NCBI GenBank assembly: GCA_035555975.1
Contig: DATMFV010000128.1
Span: 81,031 to 145,030 of the forward strand
DNA from: DATMFV01 sp035555975
GTDB taxonomy: Bacteria > Verrucomicrobiota > Verrucomicrobiia > Chthoniobacterales > Chthoniobacteraceae
Direction of reading: 5' to 3'
DNA length: 64,000 nucleotides
Shown here: in pieces, positions 1-9,221 of the stretch
Layout: every line of letters starts with the position of its first letter
Numbering within the stretch: the first letter of the stretch is position 1
Position numbers and translations under genes: made by a program
Notes under the pieces: generated by a model
Databases searched by the model: none
What the model was told of the DNA's origin: nothing
Seen by the model: only the letters and a program-made list of their open reading frames with translations

Positions 1-628
1 CGGGGGTGGGAAAACGTTGCGGCTCGGCGGAGAAGATGGCCGGGACGGCGTCGAGATCGTCCGCCGTCCAGCCGAAGTCGCGCCGCAGCTTGCGCCGCAC
101 CTGTCGCAGCAGCGCATCGCCGCCGGAGCGGGAGAGCGGGGCGCAGCGGACCTGCGTCGGGTCGAGCCGCCCACCGGCTCCGCCGACGGTCAGCACCGGG
201 AGCGCGCGTTCCCGGGCGCGGGCCAGCAGGAGGCTTTTGATCGACATCCGGTCGACGGCGTCGACGATCCAGTCGCACCGCCCGGCCAGAAGGCGTTCGC
301 TGTTGCTTTCGAGGAAAAACTCCGTGACCGGGTGGATTTCGAGGCACGGGTTGATCCGCCGCATCCGTTCGGCGAGGACGACGACCTTGGGCCGCCCGAT
401 CTCCCCCTCCAGCGCCGGGAGCTGGCGGTTGGTGTTGGTGACGCAGACATCGTCGCCGTCGATCAGCGTCAACCGGCCGATGCCCGAGCGGGCGAGCGCT
501 TCCACGGTCCACGCGCCGACGCCGCCGACGCCGACCACGACGACATGGGCCATGGCGAGGCGGGGGAGGGCGGCTGCCCCGTAGAGGCGGGCGATGCCGC
601 CGAAGCGTTCCGGATCGACGCGGCTCAT
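1..628 (-). CDS. tcdA: tRNA threonylcarbamoyladenosine dehydratase, C-terminus cut by window edge
   Basis: ThiF/E1-like ATP-dependent enzyme expected to cyclise t6A37 to ct6A in ANN-decoding tRNAs. The visible 209 codons start MSRVDPERFGGIARLYG and carry the nucleotide-binding stretch VVVVGVGGVGAW, the acidic LTLIDGDDVCVTNTNRQ segment, VDAVD, and GGAGGRLDPTQ. These match the E. coli TcdA (CsdL/YgdL) pattern closely rather than MoeB or ThiF. The ATG lies only 3 bp after the stop of the upstream glycosyltransferase gene, so the two are probably co-transcribed. The C-terminus lies beyond position 1 and cannot be judged. The family call is confident; partner proteins such as CsdA/CsdE are not visible here. 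Confidence 0.9.
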   Translation of the reverse strand, partial: MSRVDPERFGGIARLYGAAALPRLAMAHVVVVGVGGVGAWTVEALARSGIGRLTLIDGDDVCVTNTNRQLPALEGEIGRPKVVVLAERMRRINPCLEIHPVTEFFLESNSERLLAGRCDWIVDAVDRMSIKSLLLARARERALPVLTVGGAGGRLDPTQVRCAPLSRSGGDALLRQVRRKLRRDFGWTADDLDAVPAIFSAEPQRFPTP

Positions 629-631
629 CAA

Positions 632-1798
632 TCAGGCAACCGGGGTGTGGGTGGCGACGGCTTCGTCGTAGAAACTTTCGAGCCGGGCGACGGCGCATTG
701 TTGCTCGAACTCGGCGTGGATGGAGCGCGAGGCGTGCTCGCCCATGGTAAAGAGCGCTTCCGGGTCGCGGGTGATCCCGAGCAGTGCGGCGGCGAGCGCT
801 TCGTGGTCGCGTTCGGCGACGAGCAGGCCGCTGGCGTCGTGCTGGACCGCTTCGGGGATGCCGCCGTGGAGGGTTGCGACGACGGGGAGGCCGGTCGCCA
901 TCGCTTCGAGCATGGCGTTGGGGACTCCCTCCTGGTCGTGGTTGGCGGTGGTTTCGCTCGGGTGCAGAAAGAGGTGGGAAGCGGCGTAGAGGGCGTTGAG
1001 CTGCCGCTGGTCGAGGAACCCGGCGAAGTGGACGGCTTGGGCGATCCCGAGTTCGGCGGCGAGTTGCCGGAGTTCATCGCGCATCGGCCCGTCGCCCGCG
1101 AGGGTGTAGGTGGCGTTCGGGAAGGTGCGGTGGAAGATGGCGAACGCCTGGAGCGCGGTCCGGATTCCCTTCTTGGGAATGAAACGGCAGCTCTGGACGA
1201 TACGCCACGCGCCGTCGTCCGGGGCCTGCCGGTGGGTGAACGGAAAATCATCCAGCGGGATGCCGGTCCGGTTGATCCGGAGTTTGTCCGAGGGGCAGCC
1301 GAGGCTCTTGAGCCGTTTGGCGAGCGAATGGGAGCGGGCGAGGATGAGCGGGACGGCGGCAAAAAGCCGGTTAAGCTCTTCGAAGTAGCGGGGGCGATCC
1401 TCGCGCGCCATGACGTCGGCCCCGTGAAAGGAGACGATGCACGGGCGCTCCCAGAGTTCGATGAACGGGAGGAGGTGCGCGCCGGTGTGCCCGAAGTAGA
1501 TATGCATCAGGGCGGGGGAGCGCCGGTTGAGGATGCCGAGGAACGGTTCCATATGGCCCCGGTAATGGAACGGCGGCGCGTGTTTGACGTACTTGAGCCA
1601 GCCGTGGCGCAGGAGGTTGTGCCGACGTTTGGGGAGGAGTTCAATGTCGTCAAACGGGTAGCGGTCTTCGCAGAGCCGCTGTTTGCCCATGATGAACGTC
1701 CGGTAACGTTGCAGACCGGTGACCTGCCGGTAGATGTGGAGCATCTCCGGTTTGAGAAAGGTGGTGCAGTAGCTGGCAACGATGGGGGGCTGGGTCAC
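632..1798 (-). CDS. Glycosyltransferase family 4 protein
   Basis: A 388-residue GT-B type glycosyltransferase. It has an N-terminal acceptor half with FHGADVM near residue 125. The C-terminal nucleotide-sugar half has RFIPKKGI, LAGDGPMRDEL and the retaining-enzyme acidic motif in EGVPNAMLEAMATGLPVV. The length is normal for GT4. The start is GTG, because no in-frame ATG lies early enough to keep the first Rossmann strand. Donor and acceptor cannot be read from sequence; a hexosyl transfer in exopolysaccharide or glycolipid synthesis is the usual role. It sits between obg and tcdA on the same strand, 3 bp before tcdA, with no other polysaccharide genes next to it. Confidence 0.85.
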   Translation of the reverse strand: MTQPPIVASYCTTFLKPEMLHIYRQVTGLQRYRTFIMGKQRLCEDRYPFDDIELLPKRRHNLLRHGWLKYVKHAPPFHYRGHMEPFLGILNRRSPALMHIYFGHTGAHLLPFIELWERPCIVSFHGADVMAREDRPRYFEELNRLFAAVPLILARSHSLAKRLKSLGCPSDKLRINRTGIPLDDFPFTHRQAPDDGAWRIVQSCRFIPKKGIRTALQAFAIFHRTFPNATYTLAGDGPMRDELRQLAAELGIAQAVHFAGFLDQRQLNALYAASHLFLHPSETTANHDQEGVPNAMLEAMATGLPVVATLHGGIPEAVQHDASGLLVAERDHEALAAALLGITRDPEALFTMGEHASRSIHAEFEQQCAVARLESFYDEAVATHTPVA

Positions 1799-1847
1799 GG
1801 TGAAAAAAGAATACTATTTCAATCGGATGAATGACGGCTTCCGGTTG

Positions 1848-2999
1848 TCAGATATTTTCCTGCGGCGCGTCGGCTGCGGTCCCTGCGGGCTGGCTTTCCG
1901 GTTCGTCAGGGAAGAGATGGACCTCCAGGGCGGCTTTGAGTTCGTCGATCCCTTCGCCCAGGCCCGCGGAGATCGGGATGATCCCGACCCTGGGAAACCG
2001 TTGCCGGAAGGGGCCGAGGTTTTCCACGGCGCGCGGGTCGTCCATTTTGTTGGCGGCGACGAGCCACGGGCGGGTGCTCAGTTCCTCGTTGTAGAGCTTG
2101 AGTTCCTTGCGCAGGCTGGCGAGGTCTTCGATCGGGTCGCGCTCGTCGTTGCCGGAGAGGTCGACCACGAAGAGGAGCACGCGGCAGCGCATGATGTGGC
2201 GCAGAAATTCGTGGCCGAGACCGATGTTCTGGTGAGCGCCTTCGATCAGGCCCGGGATGTCGGCGATCGGCGCCTTGCGGAAGCCGCCGAAATCGACGAT
2301 GCCGATCATCGGGTGAAGCGTGGTGAACGGGTAGGCGGCGACCTTTGGCCGGGCGGCGGAGAGCTGGCCCAGAAGGGTCGATTTACCGGCGTTGGGGTAG
2401 CCGACGAGCCCGGCTTCGGCGATGCTCCGGAGTTCAAACAGGAAGTAGCCTTCCTCGCCCTTTTCCCCCGGGGTGAATTCCTTGGGAGCCTGGTTGGTGG
2501 CGCTCTTGAAGTGAAGGTTGCCCTTGCCGCCCTTGCCCCCTTTGCAGAGGCGGTATTCGTCGCCCTCGCGGCTTAGGTCGGCCAGCAGTTCGAGTTCCCC
2601 GGGGTTGATTTCGCGGGTCCGGATCGCCTCCTGCGCCATCGCCTCTTCGTCGCCTTCGAGTTCCCACTCCTGCATCTTGGGCGCGAACGGGTTGACCCCT
2701 TCGGGAAGGCGGTGGATGAGGGTGCCGATCGGCACCTTGACGATTTTGTCCTTGGCTCCCTTGCCGTAACATTGTTTGCCGCGCCCGCCTTCGCCATTCT
2801 TGGCGCGGATGATCGGCTCAAAAAGGAACGGGCTCAAGGTGTCGATGTGAGGGTCGGCCCGCAGGATGATGCTGCCGCCCCGCCCTCCGTCGCCCCCGTC
2901 GGGGCCGCCTTTGGGGACAAACTTTGCCCGGCGGAAGCTGCAACTTCCGTCGCCGCCGTTCCCGGCTTTTGCGTAAATTTTAATCTGGTCGACAAACAT
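1848..2999 (-). CDS. obg: Obg family GTPase, ribosome assembly factor
   Basis: Essential ribosome-associated GTPase that acts in 50S maturation and stress control. Residues 1-160 form the glycine-rich Obg fold, opening MFVDQIKIYAKAGNGGDG with several GGxGG runs. The G domain follows, with P-loop GYPNAGKST near residue 200, DIPGLIEGAHQN (G3), NKMD (G4) and SAGLGEG (G5). At 383 residues it has a short acidic and alanine-rich tail in place of a long C-terminal OCT domain. The start is well supported because the Obg fold begins at the first residues. It is divergent from alaS, and the roughly 200 bp between them must hold both promoters. Confidence 0.96.
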   Translation of the reverse strand: MFVDQIKIYAKAGNGGDGSCSFRRAKFVPKGGPDGGDGGRGGSIILRADPHIDTLSPFLFEPIIRAKNGEGGRGKQCYGKGAKDKIVKVPIGTLIHRLPEGVNPFAPKMQEWELEGDEEAMAQEAIRTREINPGELELLADLSREGDEYRLCKGGKGGKGNLHFKSATNQAPKEFTPGEKGEEGYFLFELRSIAEAGLVGYPNAGKSTLLGQLSAARPKVAAYPFTTLHPMIGIVDFGGFRKAPIADIPGLIEGAHQNIGLGHEFLRHIMRCRVLLFVVDLSGNDERDPIEDLASLRKELKLYNEELSTRPWLVAANKMDDPRAVENLGPFRQRFPRVGIIPISAGLGEGIDELKAALEVHLFPDEPESQPAGTAADAPQENI

Positions 3000-3196
3000 G
3001 CTTGGTATCCGTGGTCCCCGGTTGTAGCGGAGGCAGGGGACCCCTTCGAGACTTTTCTTGCGCCCGGGAAAGCGGGGAACTTCGTGCAGAGGGCAAGGTT
3101 TTTCAATCGTTTTTCGCGATCCTCTCCCGCGAGCTTCGCCTTGCCAAGGGCGGGGCGACGTTCTAAATCAGAAGGCCGCCTCGTTTTTTGTTTTTC

Positions 3197-5917
3197 ATGA
3201 CCAGTTCACAACTCCGCCAGTCGTTTCTCGATTTCTTCCGTGAAAAGGAGCATACCGTGGTTCCCTCAGCCAGCCTGATGCCCGGTTCGCCCAACCTCCT
3301 TTTCACCAACGCCGGGATGAACCAGTTTGTGCCGATTTTCCTGGGCGAAAGCACGGCGGATGTCGATCGCTGGCCCGGGGCGCTTCCCGGCAGCCCGAAG
3401 CGCGCGGCCGACACGCAGAAGTGCATCCGCGCGGGGGGCAAGCACAACGACCTCGACGATGTGGGGCTCGACACCTACCACCACACGTTTTTCGAGATGC
3501 TCGGCAACTGGTCGTTTGGCGACTATTTCAAGGCCGAGGCGATCGGCTGGGCGTGGGAGTTGATTGTGGAGCGGTGGGGCATCCCGCCTGCGCGGCTTTA
3601 TGCGACGGTTTACCAGCCGGGGCCCGGCGACCCTGCGGCGTTTGACCAGGAGGCGCACGACCTCTGGGCGGAGCGGTTCCGTTCCGTCGGGCTCGACCCG
3701 GCGGTGCACGTGGTCAATGGCAACAAGGCGGACAATTTCTGGATGATGGGCGACACGGGGCCATGCGGGCCGTGTTCGGAACTGCATGTCGACCTCACCC
3801 CGGCGGGCGATACCGGCGGGAAGCTGGTCAACGCCGGGCGGCCCGAGTGCATCGAGATCTGGAACCTCGTTTTCATTCAATTCAACGCGAACGAGGATGG
3901 CACCTTTTCGCCGTTGCCCGCCCGCCATGTTGATACCGGGATGGGGTTTGAGCGGGTTGCCTCGATCCTTCAGTGTACGGAGAACTTCACCCGTTTTGAC
4001 CGGGTGATTTCCAACTACGAGACCGATATTTTCCGCCCGATCTTTGACGTGATCGAGACGATGTGCGGCCAGCGGTACGGCTCGACGCTTCCCGCAGCCG
4101 GGAGCACGGGGGAGAACGAACAGGAGAAGATCGATGTCGCCTTCCGCGTCATTGCCGACCATATCCGCACCCTCGCTTTTGCGATTGCCGACGGCATCCA
4201 GCCGGGAAATAGCGACCGGCATTACGTGTTGCGGCGGATCCTGCGCCGGGCGGTCCGCTACGGGCGCACCCTCGGGTTGACCGAGCCGTTTTTCTACCGG
4301 CTGACCGATGTGCTGGAGCGGACGATGGGCGATGTGTTTCCGGAGATCCGCCGCCAGCATGCGGTGGTGACCGAGACGATCCGGCGCGAGGAACTGGCGT
4401 TCAACCGGACGCTCGACAAGGGGCTCGCCCTTTTTGAACACGAAACGGCGGGGCTGAAGCCGGGCGACCGGCTCGACGGGGCGTTTGTCTTCCGGCTTTA
4501 CGACGAGCAGGGGTTTCCCCTCGACCTGACGGAACTGATGGCGCGGGAGCGGGGGCTTTCGGTCGATACTGCGGGGTTTGAGAGATTGATGGAGGCGCAG
4601 CGTGAGCGGGCTCGCAAGGCGCAGAAGCGCGAGGTGATCTCGGTGGCAAACATCGACGCCGCGCCGACCAGTTTTCTCGGGTTTGAAATGACCTCGACGG
4701 CGGCCCGCGTGCTCGATGTGGTGGAGCTGAAGGGGAAGACGGCGGTGATCCTCGACCATACCCCGTTTTACGCGGAGATGGGGGGGCAGGTCGGCGACAG
4801 CGGGGTGATTTCGGACGGTGCGGAGGCGTATGCTGTGGTCGATACGCGGAAGGTCGGCGCGGTCTGGCTCCATGTTCTGGAGGGGGGCGAAGCGCCGGAG
4901 GTCGGGAGCGAAGTCACGGCGGGCGTCGACGTGGAACGGCGGCGTGCGATCGAACGGCACCATTCGGTGACGCACCTGCTGCACTGGGCGTTGCACCAGG
5001 TGGTCGGCAACGAGGCGGTGCAGAAGGGGTCGTACGTCGGCGCGGAAAAGCTGACGTTTGACTTCAGCAGCGGCGCGCTTTCGGCCGGGCAGGTGCGGGA
5101 GGTGGAGCGGCTGGTCAACGAACGGATCGTGGAAAACGCGCCGATTTCGTGGACCGAAGTGCCGTATGCCGAGGTGCGCCGGAATGCGGCGATCCAGCAG
5201 TTTTTTGGCGACAAGTATGGCGATGTCGTCCGGGTGGTGCAGATCGGCGGCGAGCGCGGCGGTTTCAACGGTTACTCCATGGAGCTTTGCGGCGGGACGC
5301 ACACGCTGGCGACCGGGGAGATCGGGTGGTTCCGGGTCATCGCGGAAAGCGCGGTGGCGGCGGGGATTCGCCGGATCGAAGCGGTGGCGGGGCTGGAGGC
5401 GATCCGGCAGGGGCGCGAACTGGCCGACCGGCTTGCCACGCTGGCGGGGCGGCTCAACACGCCGCTCGGTGAACTGGAGCGGAAGATTGACGCGCTGCTG
5501 GCCGAACAGAAGGAATTGCACAAGGAGTTGAAGGCGGTGCGCCAGCGGCAGGCGGCGGAAAGCGTCGGCGGGTTGCTCGAAAAGATGGAGGTGATCGGGG
5601 AGACCCCGGCGGTATTGGCCGATCTGGGCGAACTCGATGCGGAAAGTTTTCAGGCGGTTGCCGAAGGGGTCAAGGCGCGGCTGGAGGGGATCGCGATCCT
5701 CGCAGCCCGGACCGGCGAGGGGCAGGTGGCGCTGGCCGTGGTGGCTTCGCCGGAGGTTGCGAAACGTTTTCCCGCCGGGAAACTGATCGGGCAGATTGCG
5801 CCGGTCGTCGGCGGCAAGGGAGGCGGGCGGCCTGATTTTGCCCGGGGAGCCGGGAAGGATGCGGGACGGATCGGCGAGGCGCTTGAGAAGGGGCGCGCCG
5901 TGCTTGCCGGTAACTGA
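3197..5917 (+). CDS. alaS: Alanine--tRNA ligase
   Basis: Charges tRNA-Ala in the cytoplasm. The class II catalytic core is clear: LMPGSPNLLFTNAGMNQF at the N-terminus and HTFFEMLGNWSFGDYF near residue 90. The editing domain carries the zinc motif HHSVTHLLHWALH and the partner CGGTHTLATG. The C-terminal C-Ala region has a coiled coil (residues about 735-790) and ends in the glycine-rich GGKGGGRPDFARGAG. The ATG at 3197 gives 906 residues, standard for AlaS. A TTG at 3188 would add only three residues and is less likely. It is divergent from obg and is followed by mqnC after about 50 bp. Confidence 0.98.
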   Translation: MTSSQLRQSFLDFFREKEHTVVPSASLMPGSPNLLFTNAGMNQFVPIFLGESTADVDRWPGALPGSPKRAADTQKCIRAGGKHNDLDDVGLDTYHHTFFEMLGNWSFGDYFKAEAIGWAWELIVERWGIPPARLYATVYQPGPGDPAAFDQEAHDLWAERFRSVGLDPAVHVVNGNKADNFWMMGDTGPCGPCSELHVDLTPAGDTGGKLVNAGRPECIEIWNLVFIQFNANEDGTFSPLPARHVDTGMGFERVASILQCTENFTRFDRVISNYETDIFRPIFDVIETMCGQRYGSTLPAAGSTGENEQEKIDVAFRVIADHIRTLAFAIADGIQPGNSDRHYVLRRILRRAVRYGRTLGLTEPFFYRLTDVLERTMGDVFPEIRRQHAVVTETIRREELAFNRTLDKGLALFEHETAGLKPGDRLDGAFVFRLYDEQGFPLDLTELMARERGLSVDTAGFERLMEAQRERARKAQKREVISVANIDAAPTSFLGFEMTSTAARVLDVVELKGKTAVILDHTPFYAEMGGQVGDSGVISDGAEAYAVVDTRKVGAVWLHVLEGGEAPEVGSEVTAGVDVERRRAIERHHSVTHLLHWALHQVVGNEAVQKGSYVGAEKLTFDFSSGALSAGQVREVERLVNERIVENAPISWTEVPYAEVRRNAAIQQFFGDKYGDVVRVVQIGGERGGFNGYSMELCGGTHTLATGEIGWFRVIAESAVAAGIRRIEAVAGLEAIRQGRELADRLATLAGRLNTPLGELERKIDALLAEQKELHKELKAVRQRQAAESVGGLLEKMEVIGETPAVLADLGELDAESFQAVAEGVKARLEGIAILAARTGEGQVALAVVASPEVAKRFPAGKLIGQIAPVVGGKGGGRPDFARGAGKDAGRIGEALEKGRAVLAGN

Positions 5918-5970
5918 AACCGACTGCTGGTTGGACATTTGGCGCGGTTGCCGTTAAAAGAACCGATGTG

Positions 5971-7071
5971 ATGGTTGCACCCACCCTGGATGATGCTGTT
6001 GTTGAAAAAGTCCTCGCCGGAGAGCGGATCACGCTGGCCGATGCGAGGGAGCTTTACCGTTTCCCGCTCGAAGAGTTGGGAGAACTGGCGCACCATCGCC
6101 GAAAACTCGCCAAGGCGGCGGCGTACGGGGGCAAAGGCAACGAGGTGGTCACCTATATCATCGACCGCAACGTCAACTACACCAACGTCTGCAACGTCTA
6201 CTGCAAGTTCTGCGCTTTTTACCGGACCGAGCGGCACGACGATCACTACGTCCTTTCCGAAGAGGAACTGCACCAGAAGCTCCAGGAACTGACCGACAAC
6301 GGCGGGGTGCAGGTTCTCCTGCAAGGGGGGCACCACCCGAAGCTCGGGATCGACTTTTACCTCAACATGCTGGGAGGCATCCGGCAGAAGTTTCCGCATA
6401 TCAACGTCCACGGGTTCAGCCCGCCGGAGTTCAACCATTTCGCCGAGGTGTTCAAGATGCCGCTGCGGGAGGTGATCAGCCGTTTCAAGGAGGCGGGCCT
6501 GGGCTCGATCCCGGGCGGGGGCGGGGAAATTCTGGTGGACCGGGTGCGCAACAGGATTTCGCCGCTCAAGTGCAACTCCGACCAATGGCTCGAGGTGATG
6601 GAGATCGCCCATGAACTCGGGCTCAACTCGAGCGCGACGATGATGTTCGGCCACGTCGAGACGGTGGAGGAGCGGCTGGAGCACCTCGACCGGCTCCGCG
6701 TGCAGCAGGACCGCTCCGGCGGGTTCACCGCGTTCATCTGCTGGACCTTTCAGGCGGAAAACACGGTGCTCAAAGCGAAGCCGGTCGGCTCCGCCGAGTA
6801 CCTGCGGATGCAGGCGCTCTCCCGCATTTACCTCGATAACTTCGAGAACGTGCAAAGCTCGTGGGTGACGCAGGGGCCGAAGGTCGGCCAGATCGCGCTC
6901 CGCTATGGAGCGAACGATTTCGGCTCCGTGATGATGGAGGAAAACGTCGTCAGCAAGGCCGGGGCGAGCTTCCGCCTGCAAAAAGAGGAGATCGCCAGCC
7001 TGATCCGCGATACCGGGTTTGAACCGCGCCTGCGGGACAACTGGTACCGGCTGCTGGATGAAGAGGAGTAG
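5971..7071 (+). CDS. mqnC: Cyclic dehypoxanthine futalosine synthase (radical SAM, menaquinone pathway)
   Basis: Third step of the futalosine route to menaquinone: a radical SAM cyclisation of dehypoxanthine futalosine. The cluster motif CNVYCKFCAFYR (CX3CX2C) sits near residue 70, preceded by VNYTNVCN. It is followed by LLQGGHHPKLGIDFY, SIPGGGGEILVDRVR and FTAFICWTFQAENT. The last two favour MqnC over MqnE. At 366 residues the length is normal. A GTG at 5968 immediately precedes the ATG used here. No other mqn gene is in the window. It implies the organism makes menaquinone without the classical men pathway. Confidence 0.92.
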   Translation: MVAPTLDDAVVEKVLAGERITLADARELYRFPLEELGELAHHRRKLAKAAAYGGKGNEVVTYIIDRNVNYTNVCNVYCKFCAFYRTERHDDHYVLSEEELHQKLQELTDNGGVQVLLQGGHHPKLGIDFYLNMLGGIRQKFPHINVHGFSPPEFNHFAEVFKMPLREVISRFKEAGLGSIPGGGGEILVDRVRNRISPLKCNSDQWLEVMEIAHELGLNSSATMMFGHVETVEERLEHLDRLRVQQDRSGGFTAFICWTFQAENTVLKAKPVGSAEYLRMQALSRIYLDNFENVQSSWVTQGPKVGQIALRYGANDFGSVMMEENVVSKAGASFRLQKEEIASLIRDTGFEPRLRDNWYRLLDEEE

Positions 7072-7076
7072 GGGGG

Positions 7077-7304
7077 ATGGCGGGGAAGGATTCGCCGCAA
7101 TGGACCGGGTGCTCCCCGAAACAAGAGGTGCGCCCCTGCGGTTTGGCACAGCGCGAGAGGATGCTGGCGCGTCTTCGGGAGGAGATCGCGCTCGGGGCCG
7201 GACAGATTCAGCGGGGGGAAGGCATCGGTATCGACGACAGGGCGGCCTTCGTCAGGATGGCCAAGTTTAACCGATCAACCCGTTGCATAGATAAAGGTGA
7301 GTAA
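7077..7304 (+). pseudogene. Short ParD/CopG-antitoxin-like remnant
   Basis: A 75-residue frame starting six bases after mqnC. Its second half, RLREEIALGAGQIQRGEG followed by IGIDDRAAF, resembles the C-terminal arm of ParD-type antitoxins (pattern LREEI..G..Q...GEGI.ID). The first half does not look like a ribbon-helix-helix domain, and no ParE-like toxin follows. I read it as a fused or truncated relic rather than a working antitoxin. It could also be chance similarity. Similarity was judged by eye only. Confidence 0.3.
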
Positions 7305-7440
7305 ACCCCGTTGCCTATAGAGCGGCGGCATTCGACGGATTATTGAAGTTGTGCCCGACGGCGGCCGGATCACGGGCGAGAGGCGAGAAGGACTTGCCCG
7401 ACGCCTTTCTGCGCGCTCTGGCAATAGCCCTGTTGGCGGG

Positions 7441-7462
7441 CTTGTCACCAAATTGTCACATT
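7441..7462 (+). promoter_or_regulatory. Pho-box-like tandem repeat upstream of the CHAD gene
   Basis: TTGTCA occurs at 7442-7447 and again at 7453-7458, exactly 11 bp apart, separated by an AT-leaning spacer (CCAAA). The PhoB box is known as 11-bp direct repeats built on CTGTCA. This site lies about 130 bp upstream of the likely start of the CHAD gene, in the otherwise gene-free stretch 7305-7593. Its place ahead of polyphosphate-type genes makes phosphate control plausible. No PhoB/PhoR gene is in the window. Confidence 0.45.
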
Positions 7463-7475
7463 TGGAAGGTTGCGC

Positions 7476-7497
7476 CGTGATCCGGTTTGAGATCACG
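7476..7497. promoter_or_regulatory. 7-bp inverted repeat, possible operator or hairpin
   Basis: CGTGATC (7476-7482) and GATCACG (7491-7497) are perfect inverted arms around 8 bases. The site lies 14 bp downstream of the Pho-box-like repeat and about 100 bp before the CHAD start codon. It could be a repressor site or a leader hairpin. Nothing else is recognisable between 7305 and 7593. Confidence 0.3.
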
Positions 7498-7593
7498 ATG
7501 GGGTGCATTGGATTTGACCTTGCCACTTCATATTGTTGCCAGCGGCGAAGGCCGCTGTTCCGATGGCTTTCTTTGAACATCAACCCGAGGAAT

Positions 7594-9213
7594 ATGTGCG
7601 ATCAGATGCCCATCTCCCGTCCTGACCCGGAGCTTACCGGAAGTCCCGTGCCCGATGCCGCGACGGAGCCTTCAACTGGAGTTCTCAAGAAGCATTTTGT
7701 CCTGAAGGGAGAGACAAGCCTGGACGGGTTGGCCGATCACCTTTCGGCCTCCTTTAATACGGTTTGTCGCTTCATCAAACGGGAAACGCTGGCGCTTTAT
7801 GACACGCACGTCTGGACGCTCTGGCACGAGGGGCTTCTTTTGGTTCAATCGCGATCGCGCCTCACGCTTCAAAAGCGGGCGGGCGACTGGCCGGATGGGG
7901 AAGCGGTGGCCTCTCTCCCGCTCAAGGGCACCTGTCCGCACCTCGCCCGTGATTTTCCGCCGTCTGAATTGCAAAGGGTACTTTGCAAGCGGCTCGGGTA
8001 TCGCGCCCTGCACAAGGTTGGCAAACTTTACACCCATCATATCGAATGGGACTTGCGGGATTCCTCGCAAAAGGTGGTGGTGCGCCTGCGTATCAGCGAA
8101 TCGCCGCAGCCGAAAGTCAATCTGCTCTTTGTGGAAGTGGTGCCGTTGACCGGTTACGATCGGGAAGCGCACGCCGCGGGCGAACTGCTCGCCGCCGTCT
8201 CGGAACCGGAGGCGGCCGGGCCGCTGCAGGGGGCTTTTTCGTCTGAGGAGCCCGATCCCGTGCCTTATATGCTCAAGCCGGAGTTCGAGTTTTCACCCAC
8301 GGCGGAGACGCGGGCCGTTCTTTGCGAAGTCGCGCTGAAGACGCTGGGCATCGCGCGTTTCAATGAAAGGGGAACCGTTCAGGACTGGGACACGGAGTTT
8401 CTTCATGATCTTCGAATCTCGCTTCGGCGCATCCGTTCGGTGCTTGGCTCAATCAAGGAAGTTTTTCCTGAAAGGGAGCTTCAGGAATGGAAGGAGGTTC
8501 TTGGAACGATCAGCCGCCACACCAATCAGGTGAGGGATCTGGATGTCTATCTTCTTTCACGCCATGAAATGACGGAGTTGCTTCCCGCAGAGTTGCAGGA
8601 TGGACTCGACCGCTTTTTCGATGATCTGAGTCATCAGCGAAAAACTGCCTTTCGTAAACTTCGCGCCTATCTCAAGTCTGCGAAGTACCGGGAGAAGATG
8701 CAGTATCTGGAGCAGGCATTCTCGAATCCCGGAAAGCTGCCGGAGATGAAGCATGGCATGGCGCCGATTCGCCAGCAGGCGGCCAACCGCCTCGCCAAGC
8801 GGCTCCGGCAGTTGACGCGCCTGGCGAAAGAGCTGGAGGTGGATGCCCCCGACGATGCCATTCATGAGATTCGGATCGCCGGGAAGAAGCTTCGCTACCT
8901 GCTGGAGTTTTTCGGGAAGCTTTTTCCCGACAGGGAGGTGGCGGCCTTGACGCGCAGCCTCGGCAAACTGCAACGCCAGCTTGGCGAGTTCAATGATACT
9001 TCCGTGCAACAAGCCTATCTTTTGAAGTATGCGGCGGCGGAGGCTCGCATTCAGGAGCCGCGGATCGCCATGTCCCTGGGCGGGTTGATCGCGGTGATTG
9101 CCAGGAAGCACCAGTCGCTGAAGCGCAAGGTGGGCGAAAAGCTCGACCAGTTGAGTTCATCGGCTGATGTGGAGAACTTCAGGAAGATGATCGCCAGATA
9201 TCAGAGCCGGTAG
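7594..9213 (+). CDS. CHAD domain protein with degenerate CYTH-like N-terminus (polyphosphate-associated)
   Basis: A 539-residue cytoplasmic protein. Residues about 20-200 look like the CYTH-like lead domain common in CHAD proteins (TLALYDTHVWTLWHEGL, then LRISESPQPKVNLLF). The ExExK catalytic signature is absent. From about residue 230 comes a helical CHAD domain with its two conserved histidine/basic helices, HDLRISLRRIRSVL and HEIRIAGKKLRYLLEFF, rich in Arg and Lys. CHAD domains are known to bind polyphosphate and to localise to polyP granules. The frame is open from 7351, but that upstream part covers the Pho-box-like repeat and looks non-coding. ATG 7594 or 7606 is the likely start. The ParA-like gene begins 8 bp downstream. 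Confidence 0.82.
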   Translation: MCDQMPISRPDPELTGSPVPDAATEPSTGVLKKHFVLKGETSLDGLADHLSASFNTVCRFIKRETLALYDTHVWTLWHEGLLLVQSRSRLTLQKRAGDWPDGEAVASLPLKGTCPHLARDFPPSELQRVLCKRLGYRALHKVGKLYTHHIEWDLRDSSQKVVVRLRISESPQPKVNLLFVEVVPLTGYDREAHAAGELLAAVSEPEAAGPLQGAFSSEEPDPVPYMLKPEFEFSPTAETRAVLCEVALKTLGIARFNERGTVQDWDTEFLHDLRISLRRIRSVLGSIKEVFPERELQEWKEVLGTISRHTNQVRDLDVYLLSRHEMTELLPAELQDGLDRFFDDLSHQRKTAFRKLRAYLKSAKYREKMQYLEQAFSNPGKLPEMKHGMAPIRQQAANRLAKRLRQLTRLAKELEVDAPDDAIHEIRIAGKKLRYLLEFFGKLFPDREVAALTRSLGKLQRQLGEFNDTSVQQAYLLKYAAAEARIQEPRIAMSLGGLIAVIARKHQSLKRKVGEKLDQLSSSADVENFRKMIARYQSR

Positions 9214-9221
9214 AGGGAGCC

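Noticed and set aside
17..1834. 605-codon plus-strand open frame over tcdA and the glycosyltransferase
   Set aside because: The minus-strand proteins carry clear family motifs; this frame is Gly/Glu/Val-rich shadow sequence.
3266..5938. 890-codon open frame antisense to alaS
   Set aside because: alaS on the other strand is unmistakable; the antisense frame is Arg/Pro/His-rich with no domain, a typical high-GC shadow.
7351..7593. N-terminal extension of the CHAD gene
   Set aside because: Although open, it covers the Pho-box-like repeat and an inverted repeat and has no protein-like pattern.
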